Shown in pieces: positions 12,201 through 23,352 of a stretch of DNA of 64,000 bases. This DNA comes from Tubulanus polymorphus (Eukaryota; Nemertea; Palaeonemertea; Tubulaniformes; Tubulanidae): positions 11,468,278-11,532,277 of the forward strand of contig NC_134030.1 of the NCBI RefSeq assembly GCF_964204645.1, read 5' to 3'. Within the stretch, counting starts at the first letter, position 1. Every line of letters begins with the position of its first letter. The translations under genes and the position numbers were made by a program. The notes beneath the pieces are model-generated. The model saw only the letters and a list, made by a program, of their open reading frames with translations, was not told the origin of the DNA and did no database searches.

Positions 12201-15200
12201 TCTTTGGGGCAGCAAAATTGGGCTTGTCTTTTCATGTAAGGATATATTAACTGAAAATTAACATTATCGCCACGTAGTCTATACCATCTTAGCCTAACTA
12301 TTTTAAAGCTTGTTTCATCGTTACAATGTAAATCTTTCTGTAAAACTTTGAATACTGAATCATTCTTCTTCTACTGCGTCATGAAGGTATAAGGCCTGTT
12401 GGCCTCTTGTTATGTATACTGTATCACTCGAATTGTGTTTGTATTAAGACCAAGAGTTTGTCAAATAAAGTAAAAATAAAAACTTGGGCCAATTACATTT
12501 TTAGCTCATGGGTAGCAAGCTTCTGCAGTCATCCACTTTATAGCGTCATTTACTGGCAGACATGGTTTAAATACGTGCAGTACATCAGTTCCACTATTCA
12601 GTAAAACCCAGAACTATGATTGTGCCGGGATCACCGATTAAAGATTGGGCCTAAATGCACTGTGTCTTGAGTAAATTGTTCCTGACCTGCAGACGCAGCC
12701 ATGAAATTTACATGCAGTGCATATGGCATGGAGATAACAAGCCTTATCGATGTCAGTCATAATTGTATCTAAAATGGCTGACTGTTGGGCCATTTTGGAT
12801 TGAATGAAATCTCGTTCCTGTTCCGCTGGGTGCACTTAAGCCTTCGCCATTTTGGTGAAAAGTTATTGATCCCTATCTATTTATCAAATATTTTCATATC
12901 GGGGTATTGCTGGCGTGGCTCTAGTTTGAAGATGTGAACAACAGGTCTTAACTCATTGTCTTGATATTAATTTGTATACACTTCGTAATGGTGAAAACAT
13001 TCTACATCAGTGATATTGCATAAGGTTATCTTACATCTTGGCAGGGGTGGAAGTGTGATATTTGTAGCATCAATTACGGCGTTCAATCCAATGGAGGTAA
13101 GTTATTTCTACTCATTCATTATTCATTATTACTGCATCATGCATTGTCTTTCCTACAGGGATGAGAATTCCTTCGGAACGGCGCTTTCCTCAGGAAAATA
13201 TCATTTTTCCAAATAGTCTAAAAATGATGTAAAAGTATACTAGGGGTATGATCCAGTCTGGTGCTATTGGTTATTGGGCATGTCTGGCGTGATGATAATT
13301 GGACGAACCGTAAAAGTGTTCAGTGCTTGTTTTACACATCATCGCTTATTGCTTTCGTTTCCTATTTACTGGCCTGTTTCAGAGTTTTTAAATCGGAACC
13401 CTAAAAAGAAAAGAAAAAACTGGCTAGGGGCCTAGCCAATCATATTTTGAACACTGGTCACCATTTTAATCTTAATAAATTAATTATGTATACCTGTAAT
13501 TATGTATACCTTTAATAATTACACTAAACCCCCACATAGTTGAGTCTGCTCTGATTAATCAGATATCATTTGCACCAACTTGAATAATGGCTAAACGCAT
13601 AATTCCCGTCTTTCTAAGTATATTACTTAGTGCCTTACTAAGCACTAGTTATCTACTCACGACTACTTGTTCTCCCCTATATACCCCTGATCCTACTTAG
13701 TTCCTCTCACCTGATGATTGTCTCCAAAACGTTGTGTCTTTTGGTTTTAACTTTTGAATAATAAACTTTACTTTTTATCATATAAATTCTGTATAAAGTC
13801 TGGGTTTTGAACAAGTTATCTGTTCTCCACATCAGAGTATGGCTATTCTAGCATAGTTGATAGTTGACCCCGCTTACAGTGTTGTTGTGGCTCAACTTTA
13901 CTTTGCCAAGACTGCATCTTTGTACATATATCGCAAAGGTAATCTAGACATTCCCAGAAAAAATCAGTTGTCTGCTCAAAAGTAAACTGTACTCAGTTGA
14001 TCCTACTTAACCCATGGTCCATTATATGAGTTCTGATAAATATGATTTAAGCCGGGCGTACACAGTTGCGATCATTGTGTATCATCGATGAAAATCGTAT
14101 CATCCCCGCATACCTTTGCGATTTTTTATGAGGACCTCGAGTTGGATTCAATCACGTGACTGAGCCGCCATTTTGAACATCACGTGATTGCTTCATCCTT
14201 AATTCTGATTGGCTACTAAAAATTTTCGTTCGGAACATTGACAGCGTAGCCCACACACCTTTACAATTTTCATCTCACAGAAAAATTGCATGCGAAAATA
14301 TCAAAGATGTTTGATTTGTTGCGATGAAGCGATGATACGATGAAATCTGCTCCTGATGCCACGGCATAATACCTTTACGATGATGCGATAAAACCATGTG
14401 ATGAAGCGATCATACAATCAATTGCAAAGGTGTGCACCGGGCTTTACATTTTACATTTTATGACCTGGACTAAAAAAGTTTTCAAAGGATGGTTTGAGAA
14501 ACTGACACATTTTCACAATTTGGGACGCATGGTCAGCTTAGAACTTTTTCAATAATGAACAATCAATCTAGAAATGAGTTATTTTCAAGCAGAAATGTTG
14601 TGCTGCATACAGTCATCCATCATCAGGTGGGATGTTCACACAAATTGCCTCCAAACATTTTACTTGACCACAACCTTGACCTGGCACGACATCAAATGAA
14701 TCAAAAAAATTTATATTGTAAAATGTATTTTTGTATTAGTAATGTGTCGTATGACCCCTGAAAATTATTTTTGCCATTTTTTTAATGAAATCTAACACCG
14801 CTTCAGGTATTTTGATTGAATCAATAATTTGGCAAGTGATATTTTCCTGTTGAAACCAGTCCATTTTATAGTCCCAAAAATACCCAATTTTCTCGGAATT
14901 ATATATATTTAGCATTTTACAGTTCCCCTTTTTTTCTGGCAGTAGCAGCCTGTCGACCATTTACATTACTTATACGTTTGTGTTGAGAAATTTCACATGA
15001 TGTTTAGTAAGTATGACTATATATGTGCTGTACTGTTAGGCTATAAAGATACTGGATAAGTTCTCTATAGTGAGCACTTGATATTATGGTTGTCGAGTAT
15101 CTGTATGTATTGGGAAATTGGTAAAACGTTCCAACAAAGCTCTATTTATTTCCAGCACTGACATTTTACTGGTAGTAGGTATTGAAACCCTGGATTAATT

Positions 15201-18200
15201 CATTCAACATTGATAGATATGCTGATAAATATACTTTTTGGTATTTTATGCTAACAGAGGTCAGATCTATATGAAAAAAATTAAAAGATAGATTTCTGCC
15301 TGAAAAAAAATTTTAAAACCATGAAAACGAGACAAATCCAAGAAAGGAAAGAAAAAACGAAAATTTAAGAAAAATGTTATAGAATGGTCCTGAGAGTAAC
15401 TTTCTCTAAGTAGTAAGCTATTGTTGGCACAAATTGTGACCACTGGACATACTCAGCTGATGTTTTGTTTTTATTAGGAGGTGAATAGTTGTTGGAATTG
15501 ATGTGGCAAGTTTCCTCCATCAATCCCAAGCCATTTGGAAGTGCTAGGACGAAATGTGCAAAATTTCAATGAATTTTTCCCCATTCTACTAATCGATGCT
15601 TGACCTTGTTTATTGATGATGACATCACAGGGAAAGCCCTTCAGAAGGGCTTTCCCAGTGATGTCCTTTTTAAGAACATAGTATCGATTGTTCTGCCATG
15701 TAATGTGCTAGTGAGTCATAGGGAAAACCCATTACCATGCATATCATCGAAGTTGAATATGCTTATTACGAAGTGCATCATGATTTCAACTTTTATATGT
15801 TACTGCAAATCTAAGAACAAATCGATTTTTGTGCTTAAAATTAAAATGTATCAGATGATCCTAGTGGAACCATGGTCCTTTTTTGTGCCTTATAGTATGG
15901 AACTCAGAATTTAAGTACAAGCTGGAAAGATCCCAGTATTTTTGTTGTGAAAAAAGCTATTTGTTGCGATTTGATAAAAATTTGAAAATTCCAGAGTTCC
16001 CCTGAACATACCAGGATATTGTTTCATTTATCTGAGGTTTACATATTTCAGTGGATTCCAGTATATTCAGTCAGTAAAACGTCTCTTGTTGGAATGACGA
16101 AAGCTCTGGCACCTTCTTGCGCCAAACGGAATGTTCGGGTTAATTGTATAGCTCCTGGAATAATCAAAACAAAATTTAGCAAGATGGTTAGTATATTGTT
16201 TTCTTCATCTGCTGCACATTTACCAACACCTATCTGAGAGGTAAAGTGTAATTGAGATTCAATTAATATCAATCATGAACATAAGATTATTTTATACACT
16301 GAAGTATTGACTTGTAAGATCAGCCCATTGGTCATAAAATCTAGACATCTTGCCAAACCTCATTATTGAAGATATTAGGTAAAACTACATAAAAAATCTC
16401 CTATATTTCTTCATGAGAGATAATTCGAGTTAATATAGTTGTATAATTGGCAAATATCAATGTTCTATGATTGTTCTGGCATCCATTGTTTTACCAGTAT
16501 GTACGGAGGTGCTTCCCTTATTGAATAAGCATTTTTGTAAAGTGCTTGGTCTCTAGTCCATGTAATTGTGCGCTGCCTTCTCTAGTGATTAAAGAAGAGT
16601 ACCTTATGGACTACAAATGATTAATTATTCCTTGACATCATTATTTACTGCAAGATTGCCAAACAATCAATGAAGCACCCATTGATTTCTTAAGTTAGAG
16701 CTTTGAAAAACAATTCATTTTACACGGGTTCATGATTCCATATATCTTGAGTATCTGTGATGATTTGTTTATATACTCTTTGACTGATTGTAGCTTAGCA
16801 CATTTTATGGGAAGTATGATGCTTGATTGAAGCTTGATTGATAAATCTGGCATGGTAGCTGTTGTTTCTTTGAACTGTCCTCCTGATAAAAATGTTCTAC
16901 CCGGTACCTTGTTATTATTGCAAGCATTTTTGTTACAGCTCTGGGAAAACGAAGATCTTGGTAAAACCGTTTTAACATCTATGCCTATAAAAAGGTACAG
17001 TATAAGACTCAATGGTACATTACTCTATAGGCGCGTTCACACGACGAAATTTAGACCGGTCTAAATTTGGTCCGGTCCAATTTAGACCGGACCAAGCGTT
17101 CACATGGGCAAAAATACTGTTCCAAATTAGACCGGTCTAGTTTATACCGGTCTAATTTGGCACGGTCTAAAGGAGCGAACCAGGTCCGGACCAAATTTTG
17201 GACTGGTCTAAATATGTGTGTGTGTGGACATAAACTGGTACCAGGTCCGGTCTAAATCGTAATTCTTAATCTCTGCAGTATAGATGTCGCGACCTCTGCG
17301 GCAGAGTATGAGTCCAGCTTATTAAGTTTTTAATGCTTTTATTACCGTTCATGTAATTATTCTTAAGAACTGTTTTTCCTCCCTATACTATGGAAATGTT
17401 TGGAGCATAATTCGTATTCGTATATCGCGATCATCATCCGTTTTACTGCCGTACTTTGAACCGTGTTTAAACGACACTTAATGGTTTCAGCGTGATAGAA
17501 TAAAATCGAATTCGCAAAAATGTCTAAACCTGACAGAGGATCGAATTGGTCAGATGAAGAATGTCTTGCTTCGAATCTGGAAGCAAGACTTCATCCAGGT
17601 GCAATTAATTATTTAGCAGATGGCGACATCTTGTGGGCCCGGTGACAAGCGATTTTATCACCGCGTTTCAAAACACTGTGTGAACGCTCATCAAAATTTG
17701 GTCCGGTCTAAATTTGAACCGGACCAGGGACCGACCCATTTAGACTGGTCTAACTAGTTGTCGTGTGGACGCGGCTTATTAGATATTTCATGTCTAAGTC
17801 ATGATTAGTGTTGAATGGTGGTTGAAATTACATAGTGTAGTAATATGTAGCTGTTCTTCATAATGCCTACGAAAATCTTCCATATTAGTTTTATGAAACA
17901 TATGGAATTCACAGGCATTGGACTGTTTGCGGGTGGGTGCTGTAGTAGCAGGGTGGCATTTTTTTACAATACATTTTTAGAAAAGGGAACTAAGGGGTTG
18001 CACGTGCCGCAGGTGTGTCCCCCTGTATCCACCCCTGGACTTGATGACATTAGACCACACCAAAAAAAAATCCTGTTTCTCGTGCGGAGCAATCACCAAA
18101 ATGGGTAGGTAGGTAGGTTGGAAATTTTTAGGGTATTCTTCTAACAGTGGGTAGGTCACCGCAAATGATTTTATACAGGACCAAATCTCCAGTTGAAATA

Positions 18201-20250
18201 TGATTAGCAGTAAGTCAAAGAAGATCACAATAATAAAAGGAAGTTGAGGTTTTTATACAATAAACTATCAAAAGAACTATATTTTGAACAAATTTTACAC
18301 TTACAAACTGTTTATAAAAAGAAACACATCAAAATCTTGAATAGGCCTTTAATATATTTTATACAGAATTCCTGAATCCAAGGTCACCATAAATGTCTGA
18401 TAAGCAATGTTGTCTGAGCACACCCGTACCATTTCCAGAATTAAATTGTTAAATCCGATGTATAAAAATTAACAAGATAGAAATATTTACAAGAATGGGG
18501 AGCTTTGTAGTCGGTCGGCAACATATATATTTTTGAAAAAAGTTATATCATCCAAAACATTGAAATGAGGTCAGTAGGCAATTTTATTTTATTTCGAAAA
18601 AAATTATTTGAAATGATGAAATATCGGGTCAGTCGGGCCCAAAAAACATGGTTTTCTTTTGGTGTGGCCTTACCATCATCCGCATCTCCACTATCATCTT
18701 CTTCTTTACTGCCATTCACCATCATCGCCATATCCACCATCATCACCATTATCAAAATCATCTCCATCTTAACCATCACCACCCTCAACCATCATCACCA
18801 TTATCCCAATCACTAATATCATCTCCACCATCATCGCCATCTCCACCATCTCTGATGAACTGCTGGCATCAAGACTGCTACGGTACCAAACCCAGCATCT
18901 TACCCAACTTCTGATTGATTTTATTATAGCATTATTAATGCAAACCCCTCCAATTAGACCATGGCTGTCAGCAACGATGATTTAGAGTTTCGTTATAGTT
19001 CAGTTATATATTGATATGTCTCAATGAGCAGAGCGTTGAAGATTGAAATCGTGAGATTGTCGAACATTTCAAACCATTTAACCATGGCATCTCCAGACCC
19101 CTTGTTTATCATATTTCTCATGAATCGGTCCCAAATGATCCGGATTACGAACGTGACGATTTCAGCACACAAATCCAGACCGTGTAATCGTCCAAACAGT
19201 TCCATCCATTACTAAACCGTAATTCTATGTATTGTTTGTACATTGATTATCACCTCGTATTTTTGGCCCTCGGGGAATAGTGCCATTAAGACGATGTCTG
19301 GAAATCAGCTGTGTACCGGGTATGTAACTTGCTAAGCACATACACTCGTCTGTACGGAAGAGCACCGGGCCACATGAAAATGTTTCTTCAAGTCGAAATT
19401 TCGACTTTTAATCTCGAAATTTCGAACTGTCGTTTTCTCTTCAAGCTAGGGTTAAACAATGCTGAAATACGATACTGCCTTAGCAAGCACGATAACATCA
19501 TTCTATGACCGAACAATTAGTCGAATAGGTGCAAAGTTTCGAGATTGAAAGTCGAAATTTCGACTTTAGAAAAAAATGTTATGTGGCCGCAATGCTCTTC
19601 CGTACGTCTGCGTGAATGCGATCACAGAAAGAAATAGTTCCGGGATTTTGGTTAAACGTTTTATCATTGTATTGCGCTAATGGTGATGACAGTTGATCCC
19701 AATCATTTGGAAAACATCAATTCAATCAATCTGAATGATTGGTCCTTACTGACCATTGCCTGCTTTAGTTGAAAAATACAATTGCACAGTATGAATAACG
19801 TTTAGCAGATATAGTATATTCACAAATTGGCATAACTATGAAGATGATAGATAGAGACAGGCGGGCCATAGTGCATAAACCACAGGACTTATGGTCCTGT
19901 TGTTCTAAAAGCCAGGTTGGGTCTTTTAGTAAAGTGGTTATCTTATTCATTACCTTTATATACTTACTTCAACGTCATCGAAACCACCAGAATTACAAAA
20001 TAAATCCTTAAGATAAAAATGTCATGCCAAGTTCAGGACCAAACTTTACATACACAGATATAGAGTCGGCATGCCACTTGATTCATGTACACTACATGTG
20101 CTACTGATTCCATCATTCGAAATCTTATTTTTCAGATTTGGAGATGTTGATGATTGTTCAGGAGTAGTTTCATTTCTCGCATCACAGGACGCAGCTTATA
20201 TAACAGGTGAAACGATTGTTATAGCCGGTGGCATGCCATCTCGTCTCTAG
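9282..20250 (+). CDS. DHRS4-like SDR dehydrogenase/reductase, C-terminal half
   Basis: Short-chain dehydrogenase/reductase resembling peroxisomal DHRS4, a NADP(H)-dependent carbonyl/retinal reductase. Six exons were identified: 9282-9308 (STTEDNWDK), 9408-9478 (IFDTNVKSAFFLTQ...), 13045-13096 (GGSVIFVASITAF), 16052-16186 (WIPVYSVSKTSLVGM... IAPGIIKTKF), 16939-16994 (LWENEDLGKTV...) and 20136-20250. All junctions are GT-AG and in phase, giving 151 residues and TAG at 20248. Catalytic Ser is in VASITAF, and Tyr and Lys are in YSVSK. Cofactor-side IAPG and the family ending ITGETIVIAGG are present. The C-terminus SRL is a type 1 peroxisomal signal, as in DHRS4. The Rossmann glycine motif and the NAG segment, about 110-130 residues, are not in the window and should lie upstream. 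A possible polyadenylation signal AATAAA is at 20768. Confidence 0.9.
9525..10190 (+). pseudogene. Non-LTR retrotransposon (LINE) reverse transcriptase fragment
   Basis: The frame KLFDQTIVPILTYGCEIWGF (9531-9590) is the classic C-terminal end of LINE reverse transcriptase ORFs. After an inserted MITE it resumes (NLQCLKRCP..., from 9914) and continues in another frame as ITIKVRMLTFWAQTVSS near 10025 and WFQNIKDRFSKCHG near 10155. Frameshifts and stops show that it is dead. It lies in an intron of the DHRS4-like gene. Confidence 0.75.
9592..9913. mobile_element. hAT-like MITE inside a LINE fragment
   Basis: Terminal inverted repeats CAGTGGCGGATT... and ...AATCCGCCACTG bound 322 bp. The flanks duplicate GTTCTCC if the terminal C and G are counted in the flank. 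The host frame (…EIWGFS | NLQ…) is interrupted exactly here. Inside is the GGGGGAGGGCCCCCAAACCC motif shared with the 11242-11888 and 30538-30811 elements. Confidence 0.8.
10451..11013 (+). pseudogene. LINE ORF1-like fragment
   Basis: The frame opens MSQQSTLNEYVF, passes a poly-Asp run and a coiled-coil-like stretch (ELRVQNGRLKEELNQMKTQF), and stops at 10861. A shift of frame continues with NEQYSRRNNIRWLGVPESK, a hallmark of L1-type ORF1 / transposase_22 proteins, up to about 11013. It is cut off where Helentron-like sequence begins. Not a host gene. Confidence 0.65.
11018..12195 (+). mobile_element. Helentron-like element, copy 3, interrupted
   Basis: 11018-11241 matches the 5' body of copy 1 (CCAAAAACTGGCCCT onward). 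The match stops at a 647-bp insertion and resumes at 11889 (TTTTTAGTGGCCAAAA) through the CTACTGGTTTGCCATTTCTC region. After one partial core (GTAGCTCATGACATG) it jumps to the terminal GGCATCCCTGGACCC-like sequence near 12168, so most internal cores are deleted. Confidence 0.75.
11242..11888. mobile_element. TIR element (CAGGGATGAGAA family), full copy
   Basis: The left end reads CAGATATGAGAATTCC and the right end, reversed, CAGGGATGAGAACGCC. Both flanks carry TTTTTA, and removing the insert restores the uninterrupted Helentron sequence seen near 5010-5025, so the target duplication is 6 bp. Inside are a GTGTG/CACAC inverted repeat around CAGCAACAGTA (about 11449-11511) and GC-rich, self-complementary motifs near 11790. 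No transposase frame is present. Confidence 0.8.
12196..13044. other. Intronic DNA, no feature recognised
   Basis: Part of the DHRS4-like intron 9479-13044. I see no coding exon, and short frames here lack family resemblance. It ends at the acceptor TTGGCAG before exon 13045. Confidence 0.5.
13157..13350. mobile_element. TIR element (CAGGGATGAGAA family), 5' part
   Basis: Matches the left part of the 11242-11888 element: GGGATGAGAATTCC, then CAAATAGTC/TAAAAATGATGTAAAAG and AACCGTAAAAGTGTTCAGTG. The right half is missing. It begins about 60 bp after the splice donor of DHRS4 exon 13045-13096. Confidence 0.65.
13351..14048. other. Intronic DNA with a possible retroelement tail
   Basis: No coding signal. 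Near 13710-13780 a phrase CTCCAAAACGTTGTGTC followed by AATAATAAACTTTAC resembles the 3' tail of a retroelement, but the match is too short to classify. Confidence 0.3.
14049..14445. mobile_element. MITE with AAGCC(C/G)GG inverted ends
   Basis: The left end AAGCCGGGCGTACACAGTTG and the reversed right end AAAGCCCGGTGCACACCTTT are inverted repeats about 400 bp apart. The interior is rich in CGATGAT/ATCATCG words and has no open frame. Superfamily is not determined; PIF/Harbinger-like is a guess. Confidence 0.7.
14446..16051. other. Intronic DNA with one strong palindrome
   Basis: DHRS4 intron. No exon recognised apart from the palindrome listed separately at 15621-15665. The stretch ends at the acceptor TATTTCAG before exon 16052. 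Confidence 0.45.
15621..15665. repeat. 45-bp near-perfect palindrome
   Basis: Arms 15621-15642 (GACATCACAGGGAAAGCCCT then TC) and 15644-15665 are reverse complements with one mismatch, separated by a single base. It could extrude as a cruciform. Confidence 0.9.
17031..17775. mobile_element. MITE with GACCGGTCTAAA repeats
   Basis: The left end GCGCGTTCACACGAC and the reversed right end GCCGCGTCCACACGAC are inverted repeats 745 bp apart. The subterminal zones are packed with the self-complementary word TTAGACCGGTCTAA and variants on both strands. The middle has a short frame (MSKPDRGSNWSDEECLASNL, from 17520) that recalls a Myb/SANT-like start such as those in PIF/Harbinger second proteins, but it stops soon. 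It lies 36 bp after the DHRS4 exon 16939-16994. Confidence 0.8.
17776..19352. other. Intronic DNA with low-complexity CCATCAT tract
   Basis: No exon recognised. About 18665-18855 is an imperfect CATCATCACCAT-type tract that gives His/Ser-rich frames without homology. A decayed Helentron end sits at 19028-19112. Confidence 0.5.
19028..19112 (+). mobile_element. Decayed Helentron-like 3' end
   Basis: GCGTTGAAGATTGAAATCG, then ATTGTCGAACATTTCAAACC and CATGGCATCTCCAGACCCC align with the last 80 bp of Helentron copies 1 and 2, but the terminal CTAG is lost. Confidence 0.6.
19353..19605. repeat. Foldback MITE with CGAAATTTCG core
   Basis: Arms of about 60 bp: left TACGGAAGAGCACCGGGCCA... ending in AGTCGAAATTTCGACTTT; right AGTCGAAATTTCGACTTT... 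to TGCTCTTCCGTA. The centre is short and non-coding. Related in sequence to the foldbacks at 36906-37330. Confidence 0.82.
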
Positions 20251-22336
20251 ACATATACCCTGTTTTATGGAGGGCTTAACGTGACGTCATAATATCTTGC
20301 TAACCAATGCTGGACACTTCTCATGTATAGAAATACGTGTATAAGATATGCCGTAGATTGACAGACTTTGAGGGTCACACCGCGGTTTGTAGTCCGCATC
20401 AAAAGCATGGCCGCAAGACGTCTATATGAATACGATTTTGGGGTACCGGCTCAATTGCAATAAAACGAATAATCGAAGATGAGAGTGTGAATGAAAGGAT
20501 AAGAATTTGACCTTTTTCCGACACTGATAAAAGGTCAATTACCATCTGTAGACTTCCAGCATTATATGAAATACGATAAGCAATCAAATATGCGAAGAAT
20601 ATAAATGAAAAATAGTTACACGAAGATGTATGTTTAGTAAATTATCAATTAAATATTAAGATGAAAAAGGATATTTTTCGTTAAAGTTCTTTTTTGATAA
20701 CCGTATACTGTTTTAGAAATCATACCAATTTAATCGTCAATCAACCTTATAAACTATGATAGACGTGAATAAATCACTTAAGAAGTATAAGATATTTAAT
20801 ATTTGTTTATTTTCTTGGATACATACATTTATAGTAGACCCTGATTATACATTTGTATAATTGAGGTTATTTTGGAACAACAGGGGTCGAAGGCCCTCAT
20901 GTTGGAGTAGGCCTTGAATTTCCAATACCTAGATGCAATTTCAGGTCCTTCCCAATATAAACCAACAGGAACTTTGATACTTATTCACATTTCAAGTGTT
21001 GAGACAATGATCAAAAGGGCCGTGGCCGATTTTAGTGGGAGTTGAAAAAGGCCATTAAAAAAAAATTGGTGTGACTTTTGAATAGGCGCTCAGTTTTCAA
21101 GACCGTCTTGGAAAAGACGGTCTGGATCGGCCCCTGAACAATGAAATCGACGCGGCTTCAGGAGAATGCTGGGTTCCACATCATAAAATATACACATAGC
21201 CTGTAGATCATCTAGATGATGGTGATACGTATAAATATAGTGGAACTGGTGTACGTCGGACAGCTTTAAGTCGGAAAGTCGGCCAAAACTCCCCAAAGTC
21301 CCGATTTTATCAGTTCATTTCCCTATCAAAATCTGTCTCAAAGTCGGATTTTAGAAGACGGCTATGCAAAGCAATACATTTTCAATCTCTAAGTCAGTTG
21401 GCTAATTTCACTAAGGTTGGCTAAGATCGTCACTGGCGCGCAGCGTCTATTATACACCGGTAGATCGATTTTTCTGTCGACGGACACATGTTAAGCTCAT
21501 GTTTACAATAGAAATCGGCTATAGAATACAGTATTGACCCCGTGACTCAGTTGGTTTAGGGTCTTAATTTGTAGCTAACTCGGATATTTCTTAGAAAAGC
21601 CCAAAATCCGTCTTACTCATAATCTCATAGTCAATATTTTCCCGTTGTCCCAACGTATCTGACTTATGCCAGTTCTACTGTAAAATCAAATTCCTGATTG
21701 AGTGTGTCCATTGTATCGAAAATACACATAGATTTTTGAATGTGTGTATAATACATGAACAGGGTCTTCCCGTCGGTCGTTACACTGCTTCGTTGTGCTT
21801 GTGATATACATATTGTTATACGGTAAATGTGAAAAGAAGGCTCACACCCAGGAGTATCCTCCCTCGGCAGGGATTCGAACCTGATTGCGTCGTTGGACAT
21901 GTCCAGCGTAAGAGGGGCAATGTGCTGAGGTCAGGGGTTTGCATAGGCCCCGATTTTCTTATAAGAAATGATCGCAACGTTTTTCGAACAAATCCACAAA
22001 CAAAGAGTCACAAAATACATCAGACCTTCATGATATTATACACTACATATTAGCATCAATCACCAAGTGAGAATTACTTGGAACACGTGTTTTTACACTG
22101 TAAAAACCGATACAATAATGCATGTATACATTGATTATATACTACAACGCTTTATCTGGGCAACGTCCACTATCTCATTTGCATTTTAAAATCATGAACT
22201 TTGGAATGCATTTGCTTTAAATAAATTTATTCCATGACTTATTTCTATCTGATAAATTTGCATTTCTTATTAATGACACATTTTGTGTGTATGTACCCTA
22301 TACCTTATAATTAAGATTGGCTGTCAGTCAATTCAG
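20251..22336. other. Intergenic DNA after DHRS4, no gene recognised
   Basis: Contains the probable DHRS4 3' UTR with AATAAA at 20768 and a small hairpin AGACCGTCTT-GGAA-AAGACGGTCT near 21101-21124. A tRNA-like B-box repeat is listed at 21852-21888. Short frames show no family resemblance. Confidence 0.45.
21852..21888 (-). repeat. tRNA-like B-box repeat fragment
   Basis: TATCCTCCCTCGGCAGGGAT then TCGAACCTGAT: on the minus strand this contains GGTTCGAATCCC, the pol III B-box. The same 36-bp module forms both arms of the foldback at 59878-60086. No cloverleaf is seen. Confidence 0.6.
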
Positions 22337-23352
22337 TACAATTCTCGATATTCGGTCATGTTCCATCCAACACACCACCAACATCGAGATTCGTGATTTT
22401 GGCAGTTTATATCGGAGTATTTATAAATGGGGTTCCTGAACCATAATGCCGTTGCTTAATGTAACCTACTAACTTGTATCTGTTCCAGATGAACCCAGTC
22501 TAATAACAATACGTTTCGGGAAATAGATAGAAATAAATCACCATTGACGTGGGTCCACGGAATGTCACAGTCACAACCTTGCTGGGGTAACACCGAGCGA
22601 AGCCAACATTGTAAAAGGGCACAATCACGTGCATATTGTCTAGGAGAATTCTAACAATGGGTACATGGTCAGCTATCATAGACTATGGCGCTTGCAAATT
22701 AACAGGATTTCGGAAGATGATGCAATGGTTGTGAAAACGGTAAATGGACAGACCATTGGTAGATTACCGGACAATCTCTCTGGTTTTATGGTTGACAAAT
22801 TTTGAAGGAATTGCAAGGTTAGCCACACCAGCAATTCAGGTTTCAGTAGGATATCGTCAATTTTATACCCCCAGCAACGAAGTGTAGGGGTCATTTGAAG
22901 ATTGTGATGATGTGTTGCAGTTATATGGCCCATGGCCAAGGGAGAATATGGGGGAATTTTAAATTTTAAGCTTGCGTTTAAATTTTAAGTTGAAAACAAC
23001 AAAAAAACACAAATTCACAAGCAATTTCCGTGCGGGTTTTATCTTTTTATGGATAAGCAAGACAATGTCCAGCAACCATCTCATGCACACTAAATCTTCG
23101 GATTGAGCGTCATTATTTGACGGCAAGCAATCGATTGGTGTATGACGAAGAGGCAACCTGAAACCCATCATATTGTATATAGGCATATGGACATGACTTT
23201 TCACGCATGGTATCGGACAGTTGAATAGGAATGTGTTTAGGATATTGATTGGCGGTGACGATATTCGGGGGAAATAAATCGGGATTTTTGTAATACATCA
23301 AAAATACAGTCGTTCCGTATTTTCGAAATTGTTGGGATAAGCGAGATGGCGG
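22337..23352. mobile_element. Tigger-related non-autonomous element, copy 2
   Basis: Shares ordered blocks with 36011-36835: TTCTCGATA near the start, GTTCCTGAACCAT, AACCTTGCTGG, ACGTGC, AAACGGTAAATGGA, GACAATCTCTCTG and CGTTCCGTATTTT near the end. Sub-ends GGCGGTGACGATATTCGGGG and AATCGGGATTTTTGTA resemble Tigger ends. No transposase frame. Confidence 0.65.

Noticed and set aside
15621-15665. microRNA hairpin
   Set aside because: The loop is one base and the stem is almost perfect, unlike a pre-miRNA.
18565-18914. His/Ser-rich frames on both strands
   Set aside because: Low-complexity CATCATCAC tract; no start context, splice logic or homology.
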